This document shows, one piece after another, positions 36,267 to 44,207 of a stretch of DNA of 64,000 nucleotides; position 1 is the first letter of the stretch; the number at the start of each line of letters is the position of its first letter. A model generated the notes under the pieces. That model saw nothing but the letters and a program-made list of their open reading frames with translations, searched no databases and was not told the origin of the DNA. A program made the translations under genes and the position numbers. The stretch covers positions 32,927 through 96,926 of the forward strand of contig DPOR01000014.1 of NCBI GenBank assembly GCA_003538135.1, written 5' to 3'. The stretch is from Oscillospiraceae bacterium. Lineage in GTDB: Bacteria; Bacillota; Clostridia; Oscillospirales; Acutalibacteraceae.

Positions 36267-37784
36267 ATGAAGAAAGCCATAGCATTCATTCTTGCGGCCG
36301 TCCTGCTCGTTATGCTTCCCGCCGGTGCATTCGCCGACAGCGCGGAATGCCGCTGCGACACGCCGCCTGTAGTCATGGTCAACGGCTTTGCCACCGACCT
36401 CACTCACGACAACGGGGACGGCACGACGAAGTCCGTTTTCCCGATGGGCGCCATAGAGATAGTGAGCGCGATACCGAGCCTTGCGGGCGCATTTGCGGCT
36501 CTCGCCGCGGGCGAACACGAGCTGTTCCGCTCTCTGCTTTCGAAAGCGCTGTTCAGGCTCATGGGGAACATGATGTGCAACCCGGACGGCACGGCGAAGA
36601 TATCGGCAAGATCCTATCAGACGCCGACCGACACGGATATTCACAAGAGGGATATCCACGGTCAGTATCAGGGCAAAAATGACGGCGGGCGCTACATCTT
36701 CGGCTACGACTGGAGACTCGACCCCGTCGAAAGTGCACGCGAGCTCGAAAAGTACATCGAGCAGGTCAAGAAAATCACCCGCCACGACAAGGTAGTGCTC
36801 TGCGCGCACAGCGAGGGCACCTGCGTTGCGGCGTCGTACATTTCGCTCTACGGCTCAAAGAACATAGAGAAAGTCGTTTTCCTGAGCGGCGCGTTCCAGG
36901 GAATAACGCTTGTTGGCAACCTTTTCACGAAGAATCTCGACGTCAAAGGCAAGGCGGACGCATTTGAGCTGTTCATAGAAACCTTCCTCGGCGGAGACAC
37001 GACGGGCGATTTCGTCAGCAGCCTCTTCTCCGTGCTCAAGGACGCGTTCATAGTCGATATGCTGCTGTGCCTTGTCAACAATATCCTTGAAGAGGATCTT
37101 GACGCGCTCTACGACGAGTGCCTGACAGAGATAATAACCACCATGCCCGGAGTGTGGAGCTTCGTGCCCGACGACTACTACGAGGACGCGAAAAAGGCTC
37201 TCTATTCCGACACGGGAAGCAAATATTCCGCTCTGACCAAGCTCACCGACGGCTACCACTACGGCGTTCAGGTCGGGCTCGGCGACAGACTCAAGGCGGC
37301 GCAGAAGAACGGTCTTGCCGTCTGCGTGAGCATGGGATATGCGATAGCGCCTATCCCGGTATACGACAACTGCGTTGACCAGACGGATATGCTCATCGAC
37401 ACGAAATACGGCTCGCTCGGCGCTACTTGTGCTCCCATAGGCACGACGCTCAAGGCGGACGGCGCAAACAAATATCTTTCGAGCGACCTGCTCGTTGACG
37501 CCTCCACCTGTGCCTTCCCCGATTCGACATGGTTCGTCAGATATCAGGACCACAACGATTTCTGCGACGCATACAACGAATTTGTATATTATCTTCTGAC
37601 TGCGGACGGCCAGCCCACTGTCACCTCTAACGCGGCGTTCCCGCAGTTCATGGCATGCGACGGACACAAGACGCTTGTCCCCGCGGGCGCGCTTCCCAAG
37701 GCCGACACAAGGCCGAGCATAATCAGACTCGGCGAGAACACCTATAAGCTCATAAAGGAGCTTATAGATTCGCGCAAAAACTAA
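36267..37784 (+). CDS. Secreted LCAT-like alpha/beta hydrolase
   Basis: 505 residues with a Sec signal peptide (KKAIAFILAAVLLVMLPAGAFA, about 1-23) and no later membrane anchor. Features of the lecithin:cholesterol acyltransferase family are VVMVNGFATD, the FGYDWRLDP strand (YDWR motif) and the nucleophile elbow LCAHSEGT. A candidate catalytic His is in RYQDHNDF near the C-terminus. It is probably an exported lipase or acyltransferase on lipid or polymer esters. It follows the export-family gene by 30 bases and ends at a terminator. Confidence 0.75.
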   Translation: MKKAIAFILAAVLLVMLPAGAFADSAECRCDTPPVVMVNGFATDLTHDNGDGTTKSVFPMGAIEIVSAIPSLAGAFAALAAGEHELFRSLLSKALFRLMGNMMCNPDGTAKISARSYQTPTDTDIHKRDIHGQYQGKNDGGRYIFGYDWRLDPVESARELEKYIEQVKKITRHDKVVLCAHSEGTCVAASYISLYGSKNIEKVVFLSGAFQGITLVGNLFTKNLDVKGKADAFELFIETFLGGDTTGDFVSSLFSVLKDAFIVDMLLCLVNNILEEDLDALYDECLTEIITTMPGVWSFVPDDYYEDAKKALYSDTGSKYSALTKLTDGYHYGVQVGLGDRLKAAQKNGLAVCVSMGYAIAPIPVYDNCVDQTDMLIDTKYGSLGATCAPIGTTLKADGANKYLSSDLLVDASTCAFPDSTWFVRYQDHNDFCDAYNEFVYYLLTADGQPTVTSNAAFPQFMACDGHKTLVPAGALPKADTRPSIIRLGENTYKLIKELIDSRKN

Positions 37785-37795
37785 GCTATAAAAAA

Positions 37796-37834
37796 TCAAC
37801 CGTCCCGAAGGCGCTGCCCGCGGGACGGTTTTGC
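37796..37834. terminator. Bidirectional terminator between the LCAT-like and GH29 genes
   Basis: AACCGTCCC pairs with GGGACGGTT. TTTTGC follows on the plus strand and GATTTTTTA on the minus strand, so it can serve both convergent genes. Confidence 0.78.
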
Positions 37835-37842
37835 TGTATTTT

Positions 37843-39264
37843 TTAATATGCCTCGAACTTCGAAATCGTCGCAAAGCATCGGGTCTCTTCGATAACGAGC
37901 TTTATATACTGCACTCTCATTTCTTCGAAGCGGCAGATGCGCTTTGAGCCGATGACGGTGCCGGCAAATATCTTCTTCCACTTACCGTTTATCTGAGCAT
38001 AGAGCGAGAACTTCTCTATCTGCTGACCGGTCGCAATATGCTCGGAGAGCACTATCTTGTCGATATCGTAATCGTCGCCGAGGTCGAGAGTCAGGGTCGC
38101 ATGGTCGGGATCAAAGCCCGAGTGCCAATACTCATCGGCGTTGTGGGTCAGAGCCATCTGACCGCAGTGCTCGTCGTCGAGACGGCAGGAATCGGTCATC
38201 ACCGAATCGTCCGCCAAATTCTCGTTGAAGTCTATCTGAAGCTGAGCGCCCATGGCGAGCAGCGTTTCGACATCGCGCTGAGCGAACAGGCCGTCCTTGT
38301 TCGGCGGGATATTGAGGAGCAGACTCGCGTTCGCGCCGACGGAGTTATAATAGATATCCATAAGCTTCGACAGCGGCTTCACCTCATAGTCCTCGTTGAG
38401 ATGATAGAACCAGCCCTTTCTTATCGAGACATCGACCTCTGCGGGATACCAAATGAGCTTCGAGACGTTCTTTATCGCCTTGCGGCTGCCGAGGTCGAGC
38501 GTGGTAGCGCTTATCTTCTTCGGCGGCTTCTCCGCGTTCTGCTGAGATGCGGCGGCTATCAGCTCCTGATTGCTGTAATAATACGGCACGACATTCCACT
38601 CGCTCTTGCGGCAGACTCCTGCCTCGTTTCCGCACCAGCGGACATCCGGACCCGTGACGGAAATGACCGCCTCGGGCTGACACTCGCGGATAAGCTCGTA
38701 GTAGCCCTGCCAGTCATACTCCTGCTTGCGTCCGTTCTTGCCCTCGCCGCACGCGCCGTCAAACCAGACGCAGAATATGTCGCCGTAGTCAGTCAGCAGC
38801 TCGCGCAGCTGCTTTTTGAAATAATTGTTATACTCCTCGCCCGTGCCGTAGCTCGGCTCGTGCCTGTCCCACGGGGAGAGATATATGCCGAACTTGAGGC
38901 CGAACTTTTTGCACGCCTCGGCGCATTCGCGCACGACATCGCCCTGTCCGTCTCTCCATTTGCTGCTCTTGACGCTGTAGTCCGTATATGCGCTCGGCCA
39001 CAGGCAGAAGCCGTCGTGGTGCTTGCAGGTCAGGATAATGGCCTTCATGCCCGCCGCACGCACTGCCGCCGCCCACTGATCGGCATTGAGCTTTTCGGGG
39101 TTGAAAAGCACCGGGTCATCGTTGCCGTTGCCCCACTCGGAGTTAGTAAAAGTGTTCATGCCGAAGTGGATGAAGGCGTAGAACTCAAGCTCGTGCCACT
39201 TGAGCTGGCGTTCGCTCGGCACGACCGCCGCCGCGCGCTTTATGTAATCGTCGTTCTTCTTCAT
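37843..39264 (-). CDS. GH29 alpha-L-fucosidase with C-terminal discoidin-like domain
   Basis: About 473 residues without a signal peptide. The GH29 barrel shows AFIHFGMNTFTNSEWG, TCKHHDGFCLWPS and the nucleophile Asp in VWFDGACGE. The last 130 residues (LTLDLGDDYDIDKIVLSEHI...RVQYIKLVIEE) look like an F5/8-type carbohydrate-binding domain. It should release fucose from host or plant glycans, probably after uptake since it appears intracellular. The start is ATG 39264 with AAAGGAAAGC upstream. Confidence 0.87.
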   Translation of the reverse strand: MKKNDDYIKRAAAVVPSERQLKWHELEFYAFIHFGMNTFTNSEWGNGNDDPVLFNPEKLNADQWAAAVRAAGMKAIILTCKHHDGFCLWPSAYTDYSVKSSKWRDGQGDVVRECAEACKKFGLKFGIYLSPWDRHEPSYGTGEEYNNYFKKQLRELLTDYGDIFCVWFDGACGEGKNGRKQEYDWQGYYELIRECQPEAVISVTGPDVRWCGNEAGVCRKSEWNVVPYYYSNQELIAAASQQNAEKPPKKISATTLDLGSRKAIKNVSKLIWYPAEVDVSIRKGWFYHLNEDYEVKPLSKLMDIYYNSVGANASLLLNIPPNKDGLFAQRDVETLLAMGAQLQIDFNENLADDSVMTDSCRLDDEHCGQMALTHNADEYWHSGFDPDHATLTLDLGDDYDIDKIVLSEHIATGQQIEKFSLYAQINGKWKKIFAGTVIGSKRICRFEEMRVQYIKLVIEETRCFATISKFEAY

Positions 39265-39337
39265 ATCTGCTTTCCTTTCGGATATGTAGTGTCTATAAAG
39301 ATAACACAAACCTCGCGGGAAGTAAACTTAATAAAGC

Positions 39338-39375
39338 AAAAAATCCGCAGTAATTTTTTTCACTGCGGATTTTTC
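39338..39375 (-). terminator. Intrinsic terminator of glmS
   Basis: ATCCGCAGT pairs with ACTGCGGAT. The minus strand continues TTTTTTGC. The hairpin also has T-runs on the plus strand. Confidence 0.8.
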
Positions 39376-39383
39376 CGTTTATT

Positions 39384-41210
39384 TTATTCGACCGTTACGC
39401 TCTTTGCAAGATTTCTCGGCTTATCGACATCGCAACCGCGCTCAACGGCCGTGAAATAGGCTATGAGCTGGAGCGGGATGACATTGAGCGACGGCATATA
39501 TTCGGGCAGCGTGTTCGGCACCTTTATCGCAACATCCGAAAATTCCTCGGGGTTGCCGCAGTCCTCGCCGACGAGTGCGGCGACATATGCGCCTCGGCTC
39601 TTGACCTCGCGGATATTGCCGAGGGTCTTTTCAAAGAGGTCGGGCTGGGTTGCGACGGCAAACACGGGAGTGCCCGGCTCTATGAGCGATATCGTGCCGT
39701 GCTTCAATTCGCCGGCGGCGTAGGCCTCGGACTTGATATAAGATATCTCCTTGAGCTTGAGCGAGCCCTCGAGGGAAATCGAGTAGTCGAGTCCGCGTCC
39801 GATGAAGAATATGCTCGACGCCTTTGAGAACCGCTCTGCGACGGGCTTAAACAGCTCCTCGTTTTCGAGCACCTGCTCAATCTGCTCGGGCAGGCGGAGG
39901 AGTGCGTCGCAATGGCGCTTTTCTTCTTTTTCGTCGATTCTGCCGACTGCGCTCGAAAGACGCAGAGCGAGCAGATATACGGCGGCGAGCTGCGCCGAAA
40001 ACGCCTTTGTCGTGGCAACGGCTATCTCGGGGCCTGCAACAGTATATATAACATCGTCGCTCTCTCTCGCTATTGTGCTCTCGACGACGTTGACTATAGA
40101 CACGGTATGCGCGCCGCGGCTCTTTGCCTCGCGCAGGGCGGCGAGGGTATCCGCCGTCTCGCCCGACTGGCTTATAACCACGCACAGGTCGTTCTCCCTG
40201 ACTACGGGGTGCCTGTAGCGGAATTCGCTCGCAAGGTCGCACTCGCAGAGTATACCCGCGGAGCGCTCTATAAGATATTTCGCGGTCATGCCGACGTGCC
40301 ATGCGCTGCCGCAGGCGACGATATGGACCACGCCGATATTCTTAATCTGCTCATCGCCGAGAGAGAGCTCCGGCAGATGAACTCTTCCGTCAACTATTCT
40401 GCCGCTCAGAGTGTCGCGCACGGCCTTGGGCTGCTCGGCAATCTCTTTTTTCATGAAATGCTTGTAGCCGCCCTTTTCGGCGCTGTCCGCATCCCAGGTT
40501 ATGTGCATGAGCTTTTTGTCTATGGACTTTCCCTCGGAGTCGAAAAATTCGACCGAGCTCTTGCCGACTATCGCTATCTCGCCGTCCTGCATAACGGCGC
40601 AGTCGCGGGTATATTTGAGCAGAGCCGGGATATCGGATGCGAGATAATTCGCCCCGCTGCCTATGCCGACTATCAGCGGACTGTCCTTTTTGGCGGCGAG
40701 TATCTCATCAGGATGGTCGCTCATCAGCACCGCGACTGCATAGGAGCCGCGCACGCGCTCTATGACCTTCAGCATCGTCTCAAGCGGGTTTCCGTCATAG
40801 AGGCTGTCAAAAAGCTGAGCGAGAACCTCGGTATCGGTCTGCGATTTGAACTGCCTGCCCTGCTTTTCAAGCTCGGCTTTCAGCTCAAGATAATTCTCAA
40901 TAATGCCGTTGTGGACGAGGGTGACGCGCCCGCTCGAGCCCGAGTGGGGATGGGCGTTTGCATCGGTCGGCGCGCCGTGGGTCGCCCAGCGGGTATGACC
41001 TATACCGACGCTTCCCTGCGGGCTGCCGACTTCGTCGAGCTTCTTCTGAAGGTCGCTTATTCTGCCCTTCGTCTTGACAGTGGTTATCTTCCCGTTTCGG
41101 CATACGGCAATGCCCGCCGAATCGTAACCTCTGTACTCCAGCTTCTTCAAACCGTCAATCAATATCGGAGACGCACTGTTATCTCCAACGTAACCAACAA
41201 TTCCACACAT
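39384..41210 (-). CDS. glmS: Glutamine-fructose-6-phosphate aminotransferase (isomerizing)
   Basis: 608 residues, standard for GlmS. The mature N-terminal Cys of the class II glutaminase domain is in MCGIVGYVGD, with GYDSAGIAV and HTRWATHG following. Two SIS domains form the C-terminal isomerase half (CGSAWHVGMTAKY, SQSGETADT, GRGLDYSISLEGSLKLKE). The C-terminus NLAKSVTVE is the family's invariant end. It makes glucosamine-6-phosphate for cell wall and, here, exopolysaccharide sugars. It is controlled by the ribozyme in its leader. Confidence 0.97.
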   Translation of the reverse strand: MCGIVGYVGDNSASPILIDGLKKLEYRGYDSAGIAVCRNGKITTVKTKGRISDLQKKLDEVGSPQGSVGIGHTRWATHGAPTDANAHPHSGSSGRVTLVHNGIIENYLELKAELEKQGRQFKSQTDTEVLAQLFDSLYDGNPLETMLKVIERVRGSYAVAVLMSDHPDEILAAKKDSPLIVGIGSGANYLASDIPALLKYTRDCAVMQDGEIAIVGKSSVEFFDSEGKSIDKKLMHITWDADSAEKGGYKHFMKKEIAEQPKAVRDTLSGRIVDGRVHLPELSLGDEQIKNIGVVHIVACGSAWHVGMTAKYLIERSAGILCECDLASEFRYRHPVVRENDLCVVISQSGETADTLAALREAKSRGAHTVSIVNVVESTIARESDDVIYTVAGPEIAVATTKAFSAQLAAVYLLALRLSSAVGRIDEKEEKRHCDALLRLPEQIEQVLENEELFKPVAERFSKASSIFFIGRGLDYSISLEGSLKLKEISYIKSEAYAAGELKHGTISLIEPGTPVFAVATQPDLFEKTLGNIREVKSRGAYVAALVGEDCGNPEEFSDVAIKVPNTLPEYMPSLNVIPLQLIAYFTAVERGCDVDKPRNLAKSVTVE

Positions 41211-41235
41211 ATTCTTTTTTTCCTTTTCAAAGATA

Positions 41236-41400
41236 TTTGTGCTTTGCTCTCCCCTCTGTCTGCGCGTCGCCGCGCTGCTTTAAAAGAGAGCCTGTGTCCC
41301 CCGCACTTATGGGGCAAGAAGCATCCGCCGAAAAATTCGATGACTTCTTCCTCGTCATCTGCAAAGGCTCAAAGCCTTCAGTGCTTGCAGACCCGGCGCT
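41236..41400 (-). ncRNA. glmS ribozyme: glmS ribozyme (glucosamine-6-phosphate-activated)
   Basis: On the minus strand the leader of glmS contains AGCGCC (cleavage expected between A at 41400 and G at 41399), then GCAGATGACGAGGA, then ATCGAATTTTTCGGCGGATGC and a distal GTGCGGGGG segment. These are the core elements of the glmS ribozyme in the right order and spacing. When glucosamine-6-phosphate is plentiful the RNA cuts itself and glmS mRNA is lost. Confidence 0.93.
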
Positions 41401-41486
41401 ATTTTTAAACCGAAAAATTTAAAAACGGTTTGACATTTTCCTTTCTTCAGATTGCATTAAACGGCACTGAGCGCAAATGTGCTAAT

Positions 41487-41515
41487 ATTATATGCAAAAC
41501 ATCGCCAAATGTCAA
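41487..41515 (-). promoter_or_regulatory. Consensus sigma-A promoter of glmS
   Basis: Perfect TTGACA (41510-41515), 17-base spacer and perfect TATAAT (41487-41492) on the minus strand. Transcription should start near 41480, about 80 bases before the ribozyme cleavage site. Confidence 0.87.
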
Positions 41516-41533
41516 TCCGAAACGGCAAAAAGT

Positions 41534-41570
41534 AAAAAAGACCGGGCCGCAAAATATGCGGTTCGGTCTT
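41534..41570 (-). terminator. Intrinsic terminator of the acyl-CoA synthetase gene
   Basis: AAGACCGAACCGC pairs with GCGGCCCGGTCTT (one mismatch) on the minus strand, followed by TTTTTT. It lies just upstream of the glmS promoter. Confidence 0.85.
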
Positions 41571-41592
41571 AGTATGTGCTTTTTCGGCAGTT

Positions 41593-43263
41593 TTACTGCT
41601 TCGTCTCCTGCTTTTCGTCCCTCTCACGCTCGCGGCGTCTCTCCGTCGGCGCGGGGTCGCAGAGCTTCATAAAGTCGACCTTGCCCATCTGCGTGCGCGG
41701 CAGGGCGTCTAAAATGACAATCTTCGTCGGGCGCGAGAAGCGCGGCAGATTATCGTTGCAGTAGGTGCTTATCTCATCGACTTTTTTCCTTTTGTTCTCC
41801 GGCTCGCTGTCGAGCGCAACATAGAGCTTGACTATCGGCTTATCCTCGATATAGCCCTGAACGGCGCAGGCCTCCGTTATCCCGGCGACGCCCATGACCT
41901 TTTCCTCGATATCGGACGGATAGACGTTGTAGCCTGAGATGATTATGAGCCTCTTTTTGCGCCCCGTAAAGAACAGGAAGCCGTCCTCGTCGATATAGCC
42001 GAGGTCGCCCGTAAGCACCCAGCGCACGCCGCTGTCGTCGGTATATATCCCGCTCGTCGGCTCGTTGAGGTAGCCCTCCATGAGAGTAGAGCCGGATACG
42101 GCTATCTCGCCGACGGTATTGGTGGGCAGGCGTTTGTTGCCTTTATCCCATATCTCTATGCGCATACCGTAAAACGGCTTTCCGACGGAATTGCGCTTGA
42201 ACTCGGCATATGTATTGGCGCAGCAGACCGAGCTTACCTCGGTAAGTCCGTAGCCTCTGAAAAGTCTGCCCGTGCCGCCCCACTTGGCGACGGTCGAGTT
42301 GAACCTGTCGAGGAACTGCTCCGTGACGATATCGCCGCCGCTGAAGAGAAGCTCCAGATTTCTCAGATGCTTGCCCTCGAAGTTCTTCTGCTCCAGCATC
42401 TTTTTATACATATTCGGCACGCCGACTATGAACGAAACCTTATATTCGCGCATAAGCTCATTTGCCCTGCGCGGCTTGAAGCGAGGAACGGGGATGCAGC
42501 AGAAACCCTCGCACATACTGAAGTGCATGGACACGCCCAGGCCGAACGCGTGAAAGAGCGGCAGGACTATCATGGAGCACTCGACGCCGGGGGTATTGTG
42601 ATGCTCTATCTGCCCCGTCTTATAGGCGAGCTCGTTGAGCGCCTTTGACGAGAGCTTTATGGTCTTGCTCTTTCCCGTTGTTCCGCCTCCGTGGAGATAG
42701 ACGGCAACATCCGCTCCGTTATTTTTCACCCCGTCCGAGGGCGGGTATCGGCGCAGAACCGTGCGGTAGCCCAGCGCGTTCTTTATGCCCGTCGATGCGT
42801 GCGCCGCGAACAGCTCATAGGCGCGAAAAGCAGGCTGAGTCGCGGGCGAAACATAGTCCGAATTAGAGCAGATAACGCACGGGATATTGTGGAAATTGAG
42901 CATATCGACGTAGGGCTTTGCGAGCAGATCCATAAGCATAACGCCCTTTGAGCCGACCTCGTCCATAGTTTCCTTGAGAAGCTCGGGCGGAGTCAGCGGA
43001 TGCACAATGTTCGCTATAACGCCGATTTTGTTGAGCGCATAGAAGGCGACAAAGCTCTGCACGCAGGTCGGCAGAAACACGGTGTACACATCACCGCGCC
43101 GAAGTCCCGCGCTTTTGAAATACGCCGCGAGACGGTCGATATCGGAAAGAAGCGCAGAGCGCTTTATCCTGTGACCGAAATGGATTGCGGCATCGTAGTC
43201 GCCGAACGCTGCGGTATTGTTTTTGAAATACTCGTAGCAATTGTAGCTTTCGGTTTTTATCAT
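41593..43263 (-). CDS. AMP-binding acyl-CoA synthetase / acid-CoA ligase
   Basis: 556 residues of the class I adenylate-forming family. The P-loop-like motif is LHGGGTTGKSK, followed by GYGLTEVSS, LTGDLGYIDEDGFLFFTGRKKRLI and the C-terminal GYNVYPSDIEEKV hinge. The usual late catalytic Lys is plausibly in RTQMGKVDFMKL. It activates a fatty or aromatic acid to the acyl-AMP and then to a thioester. The C-terminal tail is highly charged. Single gene with its own promoter and terminator. The substrate cannot be read. Confidence 0.87.
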   Translation of the reverse strand: MIKTESYNCYEYFKNNTAAFGDYDAAIHFGHRIKRSALLSDIDRLAAYFKSAGLRRGDVYTVFLPTCVQSFVAFYALNKIGVIANIVHPLTPPELLKETMDEVGSKGVMLMDLLAKPYVDMLNFHNIPCVICSNSDYVSPATQPAFRAYELFAAHASTGIKNALGYRTVLRRYPPSDGVKNNGADVAVYLHGGGTTGKSKTIKLSSKALNELAYKTGQIEHHNTPGVECSMIVLPLFHAFGLGVSMHFSMCEGFCCIPVPRFKPRRANELMREYKVSFIVGVPNMYKKMLEQKNFEGKHLRNLELLFSGGDIVTEQFLDRFNSTVAKWGGTGRLFRGYGLTEVSSVCCANTYAEFKRNSVGKPFYGMRIEIWDKGNKRLPTNTVGEIAVSGSTLMEGYLNEPTSGIYTDDSGVRWVLTGDLGYIDEDGFLFFTGRKKRLIIISGYNVYPSDIEEKVMGVAGITEACAVQGYIEDKPIVKLYVALDSEPENKRKKVDEISTYCNDNLPRFSRPTKIVILDALPRTQMGKVDFMKLCDPAPTERRRERERDEKQETKQ

Positions 43264-43287
43264 ATTTATTTCTCACTCCCAATGTAC

Positions 43288-43316
43288 ATTTTATATGGGT
43301 GAAAACTAAATGTCAA
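43288..43316 (-). promoter_or_regulatory. Sigma-A promoter of the acyl-CoA synthetase gene
   Basis: TTGACA (43311-43316), 17 bases, TAAAAT (43288-43293) on the minus strand. Confidence 0.72.
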
Positions 43317-43356
43317 CCCTTATCTCCAAGATAAAGGTCTTTACGTATTTTGCAAA

Positions 43357-43390
43357 AGCAAAAACCGCTCCGGACAGTCGGAACGGTTTG
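43357..43390 (-). terminator. Intrinsic terminator after the small lipoprotein gene
   Basis: AACCGTTCCG pairs with CGGAGCGGTT, including one T-G pair, on the minus strand, followed by TTTGC. Confidence 0.7.
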
Positions 43391-43401
43391 CATTTTGTTT
43401 A

Positions 43402-44049
43402 TCAATACTGAATAATAAGCTCGTCCATGCGAACAAGATCGTCGTAGCTCAAGGAATATTTATCATTATCCGATATCACCTGGAGCGATATATCAACGGG
43501 CTCGAGATAGCCTATGCTGTCAAGATTCTTTTCAACCTCGGAGATTATTCCGTCCGCCCAAAGCTCCTCACGCTCCGCGTCCGAAAGGCTGTCGAATTCT
43601 CCCCTGCTTGCGCGTTCGCCGAAGGACTTCTGAAAAGCGGCTATGCCGCCCTTCTCCGCCCTGTATATGACGTCTATCGGATAGACCGTCACGCTGACAA
43701 GGAATCTGTCCGAGCTTTTCGTCACCTCGCCGACCTCATACTTGCTGTTGGAGTAGAGCGTCTCGAATATCTTCACCATACGCTGATAAGTCCCGTCCGA
43801 GACCTCGTCAATATCCATGCAGGACTTGAAATACTCGACCTCGTTTGCAATATACTGTTTATACTCGGCTTCGCATTCCTCTGCGGTACCGCCGATCATT
43901 TTGAGATACTCGGCGCTGTTCTTGTTGAGATAGACAGAGTCGAGCGTGCCGCGGACATAAGCGCTTATCTGCGAGCGCGACACCGAGCACGAGCACAGTA
44001 TAAACGCGCAGCACAAAACAGCCGCAAATGCGGAAATCCTCTTTACCAT
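43402..44049 (-). CDS. Small lipoprotein, DUF5105-like
   Basis: About 215 residues. The N-terminus VKRISAFAAVLCCAFILCSC is a lipoprotein signal with the lipidated Cys near residue 21. The mature part is acidic and helical, with YVRGTLDSVYLN near its start, and resembles DUF5105-type lipoproteins of Clostridia, which have no known function. The start is ATG 44049, eight bases after AGGAG. It stands alone between the synthetase and GH3 genes. Confidence 0.72.
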   Translation of the reverse strand: MVKRISAFAAVLCCAFILCSCSVSRSQISAYVRGTLDSVYLNKNSAEYLKMIGGTAEECEAEYKQYIANEVEYFKSCMDIDEVSDGTYQRMVKIFETLYSNSKYEVGEVTKSSDRFLVSVTVYPIDVIYRAEKGGIAAFQKSFGERASRGEFDSLSDAEREELWADGIISEVEKNLDSIGYLEPVDISLQVISDNDKYSLSYDDLVRMDELIIQY

Positions 44050-44207
44050 TGTCAATACTCCTATAATCTAATCCGATCAAGCTATCGGAAGCTAACGAGT
44101 AGTCTAACACAGCAGAGCCGCGCAGTCAACAGCATTTTGTGCAAATATACATTTTAGGCGCGTAAAAAACGGCTGATTTTAGCAAAAATATAAATATTTT
44201 CTAAAAA

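Noticed and set aside
38038..39459. Open frame of 473 codons on the plus strand
   Set aside because: Antisense to the GH29 gene and crosses the glmS terminator; no domain recognised.
39912..41408. Long open frame of 498 codons antisense to glmS and its ribozyme
   Set aside because: It is the mirror of a strongly biased coding gene and runs through the ribozyme; it has no ribosome binding site and no recognisable domain.
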